A DNA stretch of 33,901 nt from Reyranella soli (GCF_007992495.1 NZ_BKAJ01000027.1:1-33901), one strand, 5' to 3'; positions 24,714-32,552 are shown, counted from the stretch's first letter. Made by a program: numbers and translations. The notes: generated from the sequence alone by a model not told the origin.

Positions 24714-25175
24714 CTAGGACTTGGGAGCGGTTGGCGCAGGCTCCGGAGCCGCCGGTGCGGTGGCGGGCGGCGAGTCGGCGGGCGTCGTCTGCGATGGCAC
24801 CGATTGCTTCTTGGCCTTGGCGTCGCGGTCCGCCGCGTTGCGCTGCTCGCGTTCCTTGGCGTCGCGCTCGGCGGCCGCCTTGTCGGCGGCTTCCTTCTGC
24901 GCCCGCTGCCCACCCTTCGCACCCACGACCGAACCAATTGCCGGCGTGGTCCCGCGAGTTTCGTTCGCCGGGACGACGGTTTGCTCGGCCTGCCGGCCCG
25001 GGTTGGCCGCCGGCAAGGTCCCGGTCGGTGCGATCTGACGGTCGGCGCCCGGTCTCGCCTTGCCGACAGGCGCGCCGCCGTCGAACCAGCCGCAACCGGC
25101 CAGGAGCGCGACCGTCGATACGGCGAGCAGGCCGCGCCAGATGTATTTGCCCATGAGGGTCCGTTTGCCTCGCAT
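24714..25175 (-). CDS. Alanine/proline-rich lipoprotein (153 aa)
   Basis: ATG 25175 is preceded by GAGAGGCACCG. A signal ends in the lipobox VALLAGC with C28, so the protein is lipid-anchored. The mature chain is low-complexity: GWFDGGAPVGKARPGADR, then a charged helix rich in Ala, Lys, Glu and Asp (about 90-125, RAQKEAADKAAAERDAKERE and onward) likely to be a coiled coil, then a Pro/Ala/Thr tail (PADSPPATAPAAPEPAPTAP). This build suggests a spacer that reaches across the periplasm or into the cell wall. No family is recognised. Its leader is cut off by the accessory insert beginning at about 25191. It converges on the ABC binding-protein gene. Confidence 0.7.
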   Translation of the reverse strand: MRGKRTLMGKYIWRGLLAVSTVALLAGCGWFDGGAPVGKARPGADRQIAPTGTLPAANPGRQAEQTVVPANETRGTTPAIGSVVGAKGGQRAQKEAADKAAAERDAKEREQRNAADRDAKAKKQSVPSQTTPADSPPATAPAAPEPAPTAPKS

Positions 25176-25190
25176 CGGTGCCTCTCGCAA

Positions 25191-25204
25191 GTCAGATGTT
25201 CAGC
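25191..25204. repeat. Direct repeat, left copy (insert boundary)
   Basis: GTCAGATGTTCAGC occurs here and again at 26683-26696, where it covers the stop codon and last codons of hutU. Same orientation, 1492 bases apart. Confidence 0.75.
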
Positions 25205-25264
25205 GGTTTAGACCCTTTTCTCGCGCGCATGCATCCCGATGACTCACATCGGCACTGGCATCAC
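25192..25264 (-). pseudogene. hutU: Decayed copy of the hutU 3' end
   Basis: Read on the minus strand, the last codons give ARKGSKPLNI-stop, against [16 protein letters not shown] in intact hutU at 26684. Upstream, GTGCCGATG and GGATGC segments align with the hutU stretch ATGCCGATGCGGG...GATGCG when a few gaps are allowed. No open frame continues, so only about 70 bases of the gene end survive. Its former stop lies 16 bases from the lipoprotein start, suggesting that hutU once directly preceded that gene. Confidence 0.6.
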
Positions 25265-25425
25265 GGAATACTATCCCCCGACAATACTTCCTTGAGGATC
25301 GGATGAGCGATGTTCGCGCCTCATGGTAGTCTCGAGCCGAGCGGCTGGTGGTACGCGGAAGCCTGATCCGCACGGGACCGTCCGCACGGACGAAATCTAC
25401 GGATGCGTCATGTGGAGGGGCGACG

Positions 25426-26187
25426 ATGACGAAGCGGCCAACTGTAGTCCTACCTGACTACCCGCCGATATTGCTCGCCCCGATAGACTTGAACAACAGC
25501 AAAGCGATCACCCAATGCCTTGATGCGCTGGCAATTCACTACCACCTAAATCCGCCTTTTGGCGGCTTTTTCACCCCTACATTCAACCATCCCTATGCTC
25601 AGCAAAAGGTTAGCAAAGAGGAAATGCATGATCGCTGGATTAGACTCGCGTTTTGCCTAATGCAGGACTTTGTTCCTGCTTTGCGAAAAAGACGGAAGGG
25701 CGGCCGGCCGAAGATGCCGCCCACTAGGGTCGACTACCCTCATGCCCACGCCGCGCGTCTTGTCCAAATCGTTCTTGCTCTTCGTCGTATGCTCGCTGCC
25801 AAGGGAATGCCTTCGACAAACATTGCTGCGTTCAAGCAGCTAGCGTGGCTTCTCAAGAAAGACGCTGCTCCCGAATGGCGATATGGCAATCTGAAGAAGG
25901 CTAGCGCGTTTGCTCAGGCCTGGAAATCGATCCCCAAGAGCGTGAAAGACCGCCCAGATTCTTACCTTCCGCCCTCTCCTAAGCGTCCGCCCGTCATCAG
26001 GCGATTCAAGGCTGACGGACCCGAAGTCGGCATCAACTTGCCGAGTCGTCCCAACGACAAAAGCCCTGATTTGATCCGCAAGTATGATGATTTTCTCGCG
26101 CCCGGCTTTCTGACGCCGTTGCAGGGCGATCAAGACCATCCACTTTGGCTCTATTTACCGTCCATTCCCACGGAGTTGGCAAAGTAG
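25426..26187 (+). CDS. Protein of unknown function in accessory insert (253 aa)
   Basis: ATG 25426 follows GGAGGGG by five bases; an open upstream extension to 25348 lacks such a site. The sequence is not low-complexity: PPILLAPIDLNNSKAITQCLDAL, an aromatic patch HYHLNPPFGGFFTPTFNHPY, a basic strip LRKRRKGGRPKMPPTRVDYPH that could contact nucleic acid, a helical AARLVQIVLALRRMLAAKG, then AAFKQLAWLLKKDAAPEWRYG and a proline-rich tail ending HPLWLYLPSIPTELAK. There is no signal peptide or membrane helix, so it is probably cytoplasmic. Codon use is clearly less GC-rich than in neighbours, a sign of transfer. No family is recognised and I assign no function. Confidence 0.6.
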   Translation: MTKRPTVVLPDYPPILLAPIDLNNSKAITQCLDALAIHYHLNPPFGGFFTPTFNHPYAQQKVSKEEMHDRWIRLAFCLMQDFVPALRKRRKGGRPKMPPTRVDYPHAHAARLVQIVLALRRMLAAKGMPSTNIAAFKQLAWLLKKDAAPEWRYGNLKKASAFAQAWKSIPKSVKDRPDSYLPPSPKRPPVIRRFKADGPEVGINLPSRPNDKSPDLIRKYDDFLAPGFLTPLQGDQDHPLWLYLPSIPTELAK

Positions 26188-26222
26188 CGAAACCCGACGA
26201 CAATTCCGATACGAGTTTTGAC

Positions 26223-26302
26223 ACGGTAGCAAAATAGGGCGACCTATACGGCTACCGTCGCGTTTCCCTATCGCTGCGTGTGTCGCGATAGAGGACCCTA
26301 TG
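26223..26302 (+). other. Structured leader with two stem-loops before a small gene
   Basis: Stem 1: ACGGTAGC (26223-26230) with GCTACCGT (26251-26258), enclosing ATAGG (26234-26238) and CCTAT (26243-26247) around a GCGA tetraloop. Stem 2: CTATCGC (26268-26274) with GCGATAG (26285-26291), ending at the GAGGA ribosome binding site. CCCTAT occurs at 26266 and again over the start codon (26296-26301), so ATAGGG (26234-26239) has alternative partners. No T-run follows. Role unknown. Confidence 0.45.
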
Positions 26303-26548
26303 ACTGATAACGACGACTCGAATGACTGTCTGATCGCCCCGTCACATACGCGGCGCCGAGCCATATCGAAATCCAGACGAGCCAACCGCAAGAAAGATTG
26401 CGTCCAGCGAAGTATGGATAGCAACCACTATCTAGCCGAACGCGCTCTGCATGAACTAGCCGAGGCAAATGCATATTTGAAAGATGTGCGAGCCGCCGCT
26501 TGGCTGATCATGTGGCTGCTTATTGAGCTAGCAGCGCGGCTTTCCTGA
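26300..26548 (+). CDS. Small protein with C-terminal membrane helix (82 aa)
   Basis: ATG at 26300 follows GAGGACCCT. The first half is polar and strongly basic (RRRAISKSRRANRKKDCVQR). A helical middle (AERALHELAEANAYLKDVRAA) leads to a hydrophobic C-terminal segment AAWLIMWLLIELAARLS, which fits a tail-anchored or small membrane-active protein. The arrangement (short, basic, amphipathic, in an accessory insert, behind a structured leader) is also seen in some toxin-like small proteins, but there is no sequence match to a known family. Low-GC codon use agrees with the insert. It may be co-transcribed with the gene at 25426. Confidence 0.45.
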   Translation: MTDNDDSNDCLIAPSHTRRRAISKSRRANRKKDCVQRSMDSNHYLAERALHELAEANAYLKDVRAAAWLIMWLLIELAARLS

Positions 26549-26682
26549 CGAGCGTAATAGCCGCATTCCCACACACGTCTTGGCCGACTTTCGATGGGTC
26601 TAGCTACTGGGATTGCCGGCTCTCAGCACAACGAGCTCGCGTTTCAACTTGTGCCTGTAGGCGTTGAACCGAAGCGCGATAG

Positions 26683-26696
26683 GTCAGATGTTCAGC
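26683..26696. repeat. Direct repeat, right copy (insert boundary in hutU stop)
   Basis: GTCAGATGTTCAGC, matching 25191-25204. It contains the hutU stop codon TGA on the minus strand, so the intact gene end lies at the insert edge. Confidence 0.75.
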
Positions 26697-28348
26697 AGCT
26701 TCAACCCCTTCTCCCGCGCACACGCAATCGCATCTTCGTAACCCGCATCGGCATGGCGCATGACGCCGCTCGCCGGGTCGTTCCACAGCACGCGCTCGAT
26801 GCGGCGCGCCGCTTCCGGCGTGCCGTCGCAGACGATCACCATGCCGGCATGCTGCGAGAACCCCATGCCGACGCCACCGCCGTGGTGCAACGACACCCAG
26901 GTGGCGCCCGAGGCGCAGTTCAGCAGGCCGTTCAGCAACGGCCAGTCGGAGACGGCGTCGGAACCGTCGCGCATCGATTCGGTCTCGCGGTTGGGGCTGG
27001 CGACCGATCCCGAATCGAGATGGTCGCGGCCGATGACGATCGGGGCCTTGAGCTCGCCCTTCGCCACCATCTCGTTGAAGGCGAGGCCCAGGCGATGGCG
27101 GTCGCCGAGGCCAACCCAGCAGATGCGCGCCGGCAGTCCCTGGAACTTGATGCGCTTCTTCGCCATGTCGAGCCAGTTGTGCAGATGCGCGTTGTTCGGC
27201 ATCAGCTCCTTCACCTTGGCGTCGGTGCGATAGATGTCCTCGGGATCGCCCGACAGCGCGGCCCAGCGGAACGGCCCGACGCCGCGGCAGAACAACGGAC
27301 GGATATAGGCCGGCACGAAGCCCGGATAGCTGAAAGCGTCGGCCACGCCCTCCTCCAGCGCCACCTGGCGGATGTTGTTGCCGTAGTCGACCGTCGGCAC
27401 ACCGAGCTTGTGGAACTCCAGCATGGCGCGCACGTGTCCCGCCATCGATTGCTTGGCCGCCTTGGCGACGGCCTCGGGCGCGCTGGCTCGCTTGGCTTCC
27501 CACTCGGCCAAGGTCCATCCTTTGGGCAGGTAGCCGTTGATCGGATCGTGCGCTGAGGTCTGGTCAGTCAGGCAATCAGGTCTGACACCACGGCGCAGCA
27601 GTTCCGGCAACACGTCAGCCGCGTTGCCCAAAAGGCCGACCGACACCGCCTTCTTTTGTGCGGTCGCCTCTCCGATGATTGCCAGCGCCTCATCGAGATC
27701 GCGCGCCTGCTTGTCGAGATAGCCGGTGCGCAGGCGGAACTCGATGCTGCTCGGCCGGCATTCGACGGCGAGGCACGACGCGCCGGCCATGGTCGCGGCC
27801 AGCGGCTGCGCGCCGCCCATGCCGCCGAGCCCCGCGGTCAGGATCCAGCGGCCGGCGAGACTCCCTTGATAGTGCTGGCGCGCCATCTCGACGAAGGTCT
27901 CGTAGGTGCCCTGCACGATGCCTTGGCTGCCGATGTAGATCCACGAGCCCGCCGTCATCTGGCCGAACATCATCAGGCCCTTGCGGTCGAGCTCGTTGAA
28001 ATGCTCCCAGGTCGCCCAGTGCGGCACCAGGTTGGAGTTGGCGATGAGGACGCGCGGCGCATCGGCATGCGTGCGGAAGACGCCGACCGGCTTGCCCGAC
28101 TGCACCAAAAGCGTCTCGTCGGCCTCGAGATCGCGCAAGGCGGCGACGATGCGGTCGAAGCTCTGCCAGTCGCGCGCGGCGCGGCCGATGCCGCCATAGA
28201 CCACAAGCTCGCCCGGCCGCTCGGCGACTTCGGGATCGAGATTGTTCATCAGCATGCGCAATGGCGCTTCGGTCAGCCAGCTCTTGGCCGTCCGTTCGGT
28301 GCCGCGCGGCGCGCGGACGGTGCGGGTGTTGTCGAGACGCGTGGTCAT
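26684..28348 (-). CDS. hutU: Urocanate hydratase (554 aa)
   Basis: Second step of histidine degradation: urocanate plus water to 4-imidazolone-5-propionate, with tightly bound NAD as electrophile, in the cytoplasm. The sequence shows the family throughout: [54 protein letters not shown], the NAD-site [39 protein letters not shown] and the catalytic C410 in [19 protein letters not shown]. The length is standard. ATG 28348 overlaps the hutH stop as ATGA, so the pair is coupled. A longer open frame upstream only overlaps hutH. The 3' end coincides with the edge of the accessory insert. The later pathway genes (hutI, hutG or hutF) are not in the window. Confidence 0.96.
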   Translation of the reverse strand: MTTRLDNTRTVRAPRGTERTAKSWLTEAPLRMLMNNLDPEVAERPGELVVYGGIGRAARDWQSFDRIVAALRDLEADETLLVQSGKPVGVFRTHADAPRVLIANSNLVPHWATWEHFNELDRKGLMMFGQMTAGSWIYIGSQGIVQGTYETFVEMARQHYQGSLAGRWILTAGLGGMGGAQPLAATMAGASCLAVECRPSSIEFRLRTGYLDKQARDLDEALAIIGEATAQKKAVSVGLLGNAADVLPELLRRGVRPDCLTDQTSAHDPINGYLPKGWTLAEWEAKRASAPEAVAKAAKQSMAGHVRAMLEFHKLGVPTVDYGNNIRQVALEEGVADAFSYPGFVPAYIRPLFCRGVGPFRWAALSGDPEDIYRTDAKVKELMPNNAHLHNWLDMAKKRIKFQGLPARICWVGLGDRHRLGLAFNEMVAKGELKAPIVIGRDHLDSGSVASPNRETESMRDGSDAVSDWPLLNGLLNCASGATWVSLHHGGGVGMGFSQHAGMVIVCDGTPEAARRIERVLWNDPASGVMRHADAGYEDAIACAREKGLKLLNI

Positions 28349-29889
28349 GTCGAACTCCGGTCGAGAGACGGAAGGATATCGTCGCCGATCGCATCGATCA
28401 GCGCGCCGCGGCCGACCAGGTCGGCGGCGCGGGCGAGATCGGGCTGGAAATGGCGGTCGTCGTCGAGATGCGGCACGTGCCGGCGCACCAGCTCGCGCAC
28501 CCGTTCGAGCATCGGACTGGAGAGCAGCGGATGATGGAAGTCGCAGCCCTGCGCCGCCGCCAGGAGCTCGATACCGATGATCGACCGGCAATTGTCGGTC
28601 ATCTCCATCAGGCGGCGCGCGCCGTGCGCCGCCATCGAGACATGGTCTTCCTGGTTGGCCGAGGTCGGGATCGAATCGATGCTGGCCGGATGGGCGCGCT
28701 GCTTGTTCTCGGCGACGAGCGCCGCCGCCGTGACCTGCGGAATCATGAATCCTGAATTGAGTCCGGGGTTGGGCGTCAGGAACGCGGGCAGGCCCGACAA
28801 GGCGGGATCGACCAGCATGGCGATGCGCCGTTCAGTGAGCGAGCCGATCTCGCAGAGCGCCAGGGCCAGGATGTCGGCGGCGAAGGCGACCGGCTCGGCG
28901 TGGAAGTTGCCACCCGACAGCGCCTCGTTGGTGTCGGCGAAGATCAGCGGATTGTCGGTGACGCCGTTGGCCTCGGTCGCGAGCGTCGCCGCCGCATGGC
29001 GCAGGATGTCGAGCACGGCGCCCATGACCTGCGGCTGGCAGCGCAAACAGTACGGATCCTGCACGCGCTCGTCGCCGACCAGGTGCGAGACGCGAATGGC
29101 GGAGCCTTCCATCAGGCGGCGCAGCGCGTGCGCCGCCTCGACCTGGCCGGCATGGCGGCGCAGGGCGTGGATGCGCGGGTCGAACGGCGCATCGGAGCCG
29201 CGCGCCGCGTCGGTCGCGAGAGCGCCGGTGACCAGGGCGGAGCCGAACAGCATCTCGGTCTCGAACAGCGCGGCCAGCGCATAGGCGGTCGAGAACTGCG
29301 TGCCGTTCAGGAGGGCGAGGCCTTCCTTGGCGCCCAGCACCAACGGCGACAGGCCGACCTCGGCCAGCGCCCGGTCGGCGGGAACCACGGCGCCGTCGAT
29401 GAAGAACGAGCCGACGCCGATCAGCGTCGCCGACATGTGGGCAAGCGGCGCGAGGTCGCCGGAAGCGCCGACCGAACCCTGGCACGGCACGACCGGTGTC
29501 AGGCCCTTGTCGAGCAGCGCCTCCAAGAGACGTACGGTCCCGCTGCGCACGCCTGACGCGCCCTGCGCCAGGCTCGCTAGCTTCAGCGCCATCATAAGTC
29601 TCGCAACGGAAACCGGCATCGGCGGACCGACGCCCGCGGCATGCGACAGCACGATGTTGCGCTGCAGCTTCTCGAGGTCGGCGGCCTCGATGCGTACGCT
29701 CGCCAGCTTGCCGAAGCCCGTGTTGATCCCGTACACGGGCTCGCCCTTGGCGAGGATGGCCGAGACCGCGCGGGCCGAGGCGTCGATCGCGGTGTACGCC
29801 GCCGGATCGAGAGCGACCTCCGCGCCACGATAGATTTCACGCCAGGTTGCCAACGGCACGGTGCCCGGGGAAAGCAGGACAGGACTCAT
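28345..29889 (-). CDS. hutH: Histidine ammonia-lyase (514 aa)
   Basis: First step of histidine use: removal of ammonia to give urocanate. The MIO cofactor triad is A142-S143-G144 in [16 protein letters not shown]. Other conserved stretches are [35 protein letters not shown] with [11 protein letters not shown], and [20 protein letters not shown]. The length suits the family. ATG 29889 opens [20 protein letters not shown]. It is upstream of hutU with a four-base overlap. No HutC-type operator is evident in the 113-base gap to the divergent acyl-CoA synthetase gene, so control of this unit is unresolved. Confidence 0.96.
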   Translation of the reverse strand: MSPVLLSPGTVPLATWREIYRGAEVALDPAAYTAIDASARAVSAILAKGEPVYGINTGFGKLASVRIEAADLEKLQRNIVLSHAAGVGPPMPVSVARLMMALKLASLAQGASGVRSGTVRLLEALLDKGLTPVVPCQGSVGASGDLAPLAHMSATLIGVGSFFIDGAVVPADRALAEVGLSPLVLGAKEGLALLNGTQFSTAYALAALFETEMLFGSALVTGALATDAARGSDAPFDPRIHALRRHAGQVEAAHALRRLMEGSAIRVSHLVGDERVQDPYCLRCQPQVMGAVLDILRHAAATLATEANGVTDNPLIFADTNEALSGGNFHAEPVAFAADILALALCEIGSLTERRIAMLVDPALSGLPAFLTPNPGLNSGFMIPQVTAAALVAENKQRAHPASIDSIPTSANQEDHVSMAAHGARRLMEMTDNCRSIIGIELLAAAQGCDFHHPLLSSPMLERVRELVRRHVPHLDDDRHFQPDLARAADLVGRGALIDAIGDDILPSLDRSST

Positions 29890-30002
29890 GGGCCGATGGT
29901 AGCGGCCTGCTCTCGTCTGTGCGCTAAGGAAAAACTAGTGGAGACCCGGCCGTTTGTGTGAAAGTGCGCGGCGCCGAGGAAGTCGGGCAACGGGAAGCGA
30001 GC

Positions 30003-31850
30003 ATGGCCAAGGGCAAGTCGAAACAGGGATCGGGCAAGGGCAAGAAGCCGGCCAAGCGCAAGGCGGCCAAGGCGAAGAAGCCCGTCGTCCGCAAGCCTGC
30101 CGCCAAGAAGAAGGTCGCGGCGCCAAAGCCGGTCCCACGTCCGGCGCCTCGCCGCTCGGTCAAGAACCGGGCATCAGTGACGCGCATGCCGTCGCCGCGG
30201 CCCGCGCCGCACAAGGCGCAGCAGCTCTCGGCCAACATCTACGAACGCGACCTTGGCAAGACGCCCGCCAACTACGCAGCCCTGACGCCCTTGCAGTTCA
30301 TCGAGCGCAGCGCGGCCGTCTATCCCGATAGCATCGCGCTGATCCACGGCGCGCGTCGGCAGAGCTGGGCCGAGACCTATGCGCGCTGCCGCCAGCTCGC
30401 CTCGGCGTTGGAGAAGGTCGGCATCGGCGTCGGCGACACGGTGGCGATCATGGCGCCCAACATCCCCGAGATGTACGAGGCGCATTTTGGCGTGCCGATG
30501 ACCGGCGGCGTGCTGAACTCGCTGAACACGCGTCTCGACGCGGCGATGATTGCCTTCATCCTCGACCACAGCGAGACCAAGGTGCTGCTGGTCGACCGCG
30601 AGTTCCACAAGGTCATGACCGAGGCGCTGGCCATCGCCAAGGTCCAGCCGCTGGTCGTCGATATCGACGACCCGCTGTGCGAGGACCGTGCGCAGATCGG
30701 CGACACGACCTACGAGGAATTCCTCGCGACCGGCGACGACGACTACGCCTGGGACTATCCGGCTGACGAATGGAACGCGATCTCGCTCAATTATACGTCG
30801 GGCACGACAGGCAATCCGAAGGGCGTGGTCTATAGCCATCGCGGCGGGGCGCTGTCGGCCTACGGCAACGCCACGCAATGGGCCATGGGCCTCCATCCGG
30901 TCTATCTCTGGACCTTGCCGATGTTCCATTGCAACGGCTGGTGCTTCCCGTGGACCCTGGCGCTGGTCGCCGGCACCTCGGTCTGCCTGCGCCGCGCCAA
31001 CGCCAAGACGATCTACGATGCGCTGGCCGCGCACAACGTCACGCACATGTGCGGCGCGCCCATCATCATGCAGTTCATCATCGGCGCCACGGCGGATGAG
31101 CGCCAGCCGCTCAGCCGCAAGGTCGAGTTCATGACCGCGGCGGCGCCGCCGCCCGCCGCCGTGCTCGAGGCGCTGGAGAAGGAGAATTTCCGCGTCACCC
31201 ACGTCTATGGGCTCACCGAGGTCTACGGCCCGGCGACTATCTGCTCGTGGCATGAAGAATGGGATGCCAAGCCGTCGCACGAGCGCGCCCAGCTCAAGGC
31301 GCGCCAGGGCGTGCGCTATGCCGCCGAGGACGGCGTCACGGTGATGGACCCCACGACCATGAAGGAAGTGCCGCGCGACGGCGCCACCATGGGCGAGGTG
31401 ATGTTCCGCGGCAATCTCACCATGAAGGGGTACCTGAAGAACGCCAAGGCGACGCGCGAGGCGTTCGAGCACGGCTGGTTTCATTCCGGTGATCTCGGCG
31501 TGTTGCACGAGGACGGCTACATCGAGCTGCGCGACCGCTCCAAGGACATCATCATCTCGGGCGGCGAGAACATCTCGACCATCGAGGTCGAGGGCGTGAT
31601 CATCGAGCATCCGGCGGTGGCCAACGTCGCCGTGGTCGCCAAGCCCGACGAGAAATGGGGCGAGACGCCCTGCGCCTTCGTCGTCCTGAAGCCCGGATCG
31701 GCCGCCACGGCCGACGACATCATCGCCCACTGCCGCGCCAACCTCGCCTCCTACAAGTGCCCGCGCTACGTCGTCTTCCGCGACCTGCCCATGACCTCGA
31801 CCGGCAAGGTCCAGAAGTTCGTCCTGCGGGAATGGGCGAAGCAGGTGTAG
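30003..31850 (+). CDS. Acyl-CoA synthetase with lysine-rich N-terminal extension (615 aa)
   Basis: An AMP-binding enzyme that activates a medium- or long-chain or aromatic acid to its CoA ester. The core starts near residue 75 (NIYERDLGKTPANYAALTPL). It has the ATP loop YTSGTTGNPKGVVYSH (from 264), the substrate region LPMFHCNGWCFPW, VYGLTEVYGPATIC, the WFHSGDLGVLHEDGY hinge and catalytic K602 in MTSTGKVQKFVLREW. The first 60 or so residues are extremely basic (KGKKPAKRKAAKAKK, KPAAKKKVAAPKPVPRPAP), like histone-H1-type tails, and are not part of the family. ATG 30003 follows GGGAAGCGAGC. An ATG at 30186 would drop the tail and give the family's normal start, so use of the first start needs testing. 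It is divergent from hutH. Confidence 0.88.
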   Translation: MAKGKSKQGSGKGKKPAKRKAAKAKKPVVRKPAAKKKVAAPKPVPRPAPRRSVKNRASVTRMPSPRPAPHKAQQLSANIYERDLGKTPANYAALTPLQFIERSAAVYPDSIALIHGARRQSWAETYARCRQLASALEKVGIGVGDTVAIMAPNIPEMYEAHFGVPMTGGVLNSLNTRLDAAMIAFILDHSETKVLLVDREFHKVMTEALAIAKVQPLVVDIDDPLCEDRAQIGDTTYEEFLATGDDDYAWDYPADEWNAISLNYTSGTTGNPKGVVYSHRGGALSAYGNATQWAMGLHPVYLWTLPMFHCNGWCFPWTLALVAGTSVCLRRANAKTIYDALAAHNVTHMCGAPIIMQFIIGATADERQPLSRKVEFMTAAAPPPAAVLEALEKENFRVTHVYGLTEVYGPATICSWHEEWDAKPSHERAQLKARQGVRYAAEDGVTVMDPTTMKEVPRDGATMGEVMFRGNLTMKGYLKNAKATREAFEHGWFHSGDLGVLHEDGYIELRDRSKDIIISGGENISTIEVEGVIIEHPAVANVAVVAKPDEKWGETPCAFVVLKPGSAATADDIIAHCRANLASYKCPRYVVFRDLPMTSTGKVQKFVLREWAKQV

Positions 31851-31863
31851 CTCATGTCTTAAC

Positions 31864-31906
31864 AGCAGGCCGCAGGCCTGCGCGGACCGCGGGCGTCCCG
31901 ACCGCT
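31864..31906. repeat. REP pair (BIME) left of the RAYT gene
   Basis: A 43-base unit of two hairpins: GCAGGCC-GCA-GGCCTGC, the linker GCGGACC, then GCGGGC-GTCCC-GACCGC (one mismatch). It is the inverted counterpart of 32465-32507 with 39 of 43 bases equal. It ends one base before the RAYT ATG codon. Confidence 0.88.
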
Positions 31907-31907
31907 T

Positions 31908-32465
31908 ATGAGATCGATGCAACCCAAAGGCTGGCACTCACGAGGATACCTCCCTCATTTCGACTCAACCGAGACGGTTCAATTTGTCACCTTCCGACTG
32001 GCCGACAGCTTGCCCGCTCATATCGCGAAGGCTCTTCAGGACCGTGACCATGTGTTGCCGCGACTGGAACGAGAGCTCGACGCTGGCCTTGGAGCCTGCT
32101 GGCTGAAGCGTCCGGACATCGCGTCCATGGTCGAAGATGCCCTGATACATTTCGACGGTGCGCGCTATCGACTGCTCGGCTGGTGCATCATGCCTAACCA
32201 CGTTCACGTAGTGATCGAGATCGTCGATGAGCATTCCCTGACGGGGATTGTCGGCAGCTGGAAGTCGTTCACCGCCAAACGGGCCAACAGCCAGATCGGC
32301 CGGTCTGGACCGTTCTGGCATCCCGACTACTTTGATCGATTTATGCGGGACGAAGGGCACTTGGCCCGAACAGTCGTTTATGCGGAGCACAATCCTGTCA
32401 AAGCGGGACTGGTAGCTGAAGCATTCAACTGGCGCTGGAGTTCAGCGCGCTTCCGAAAGACATGA
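31908..32465 (+). CDS. REP-associated tyrosine transposase (RAYT, Y1/HUH family, 185 aa)
   Basis: A single-strand DNA nuclease/transposase of the IS200-related Y1 group that acts on REP hairpins. Seen here: the RAYT-type start GWHSRGYLPHFDSTETVQFVTFRL, the metal-binding HUH motif H98-V-H100 in GWCIMPNHVHVVIEI, SWKSFTAKRAN, the FWHPDYFDRFMRDEGHLAR segment and catalytic Y158 in VVYAEHNPVKAGLV, followed by WRWSSARF. All key residues are present, so it looks intact. The ATG at 31908 lies directly behind a hairpin and has no ribosome binding site; an in-frame ATG at 31920 is scarcely better. Expression is therefore likely very low. Related REP-like elements at 21965 and perhaps 5743 are potential substrates. 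Confidence 0.92.
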   Translation: MRSMQPKGWHSRGYLPHFDSTETVQFVTFRLADSLPAHIAKALQDRDHVLPRLERELDAGLGACWLKRPDIASMVEDALIHFDGARYRLLGWCIMPNHVHVVIEIVDEHSLTGIVGSWKSFTAKRANSQIGRSGPFWHPDYFDRFMRDEGHLARTVVYAEHNPVKAGLVAEAFNWRWSSARFRKT

Positions 32466-32507
32466 GCGGGCGAGACGCCCGCGGTCCGCGCGGGCCTGCG
32501 GCCCGCT
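32465..32507. repeat. REP pair (BIME) right of the RAYT gene
   Basis: Inverted copy of 31864-31906: GCGGGC-GAGAC-GCCCGC, the linker GGTCCGC, then GCGGGCC-TGC-GGCCCGC. Two of its four differences from the left copy form a compensating base pair within a hairpin. It begins on the last base of the RAYT stop codon. Confidence 0.88.
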
Positions 32508-32552
32508 GAAGACATCGCGTCGCCATAATCGGCCGGCTATTTTGGCGGTGGA

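Larger units (their letters stand above)
25191..26683. mobile_element. Accessory insert at the 3' end of hutU
   Basis: The stretch between the 14-bp direct repeats has visibly lower GC than its surroundings (29 G/C in the 60 bases at 25561-25620). It carries two genes with no recognisable relatives and begins with a decayed hutU tail. No integrase or transposase is visible inside. It also holds structured leader sequence (26223-26302) and a small stem TTCAAC/GTTGAA at 26643-26668 just downstream of hutU. I read it as a remnant of an element that inserted at, or recombined with, the hutU 3' end. Confidence 0.5.
31864..32507 (+). mobile_element. RAYT gene framed by inverted REP pairs
   Basis: The unit consists of the left BIME (31864-31906), one base, the transposase gene (31908-32465) and the right BIME starting on the last base of the stop codon. 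Nothing else is inside. It is codirectional with both neighbours. This is the layout expected for a REP-transposase unit, unusually compact. Confidence 0.8.

Noticed and set aside
25338..25372. tRNA-like segment GCCGAGCGGCTGG with a D-arm look
   Set aside because: No acceptor stem, anticodon arm or GGTTCGAATCC-type T-arm follows, so it is not a tRNA and too little for a tRNA remnant call.
25365..25389. Tandem TCCGCACGG repeat near the unknown gene
   Set aside because: Two 9-base copies 14 bases apart are not enough to infer an iteron or a CRISPR-like array.
26684..28591. A longer hutU with 81 extra N-terminal residues
   Set aside because: The extension overlaps hutH in another frame and reads as arginine/proline-rich noise. 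ATG 28348 gives the normal family start and an ATGA overlap.
29890..30002. HutC-type operator between hutH and the acyl-CoA synthetase
   Set aside because: No TGTATA/TGTCTA-like dyad is present; the gap shows only weak GC-rich self-complementarity.
30174..31937. Long minus-strand open frame opposite the acyl-CoA synthetase
   Set aside because: It is the antisense shadow of a gene with intact AMP-binding motifs and shows no recognisable domain.
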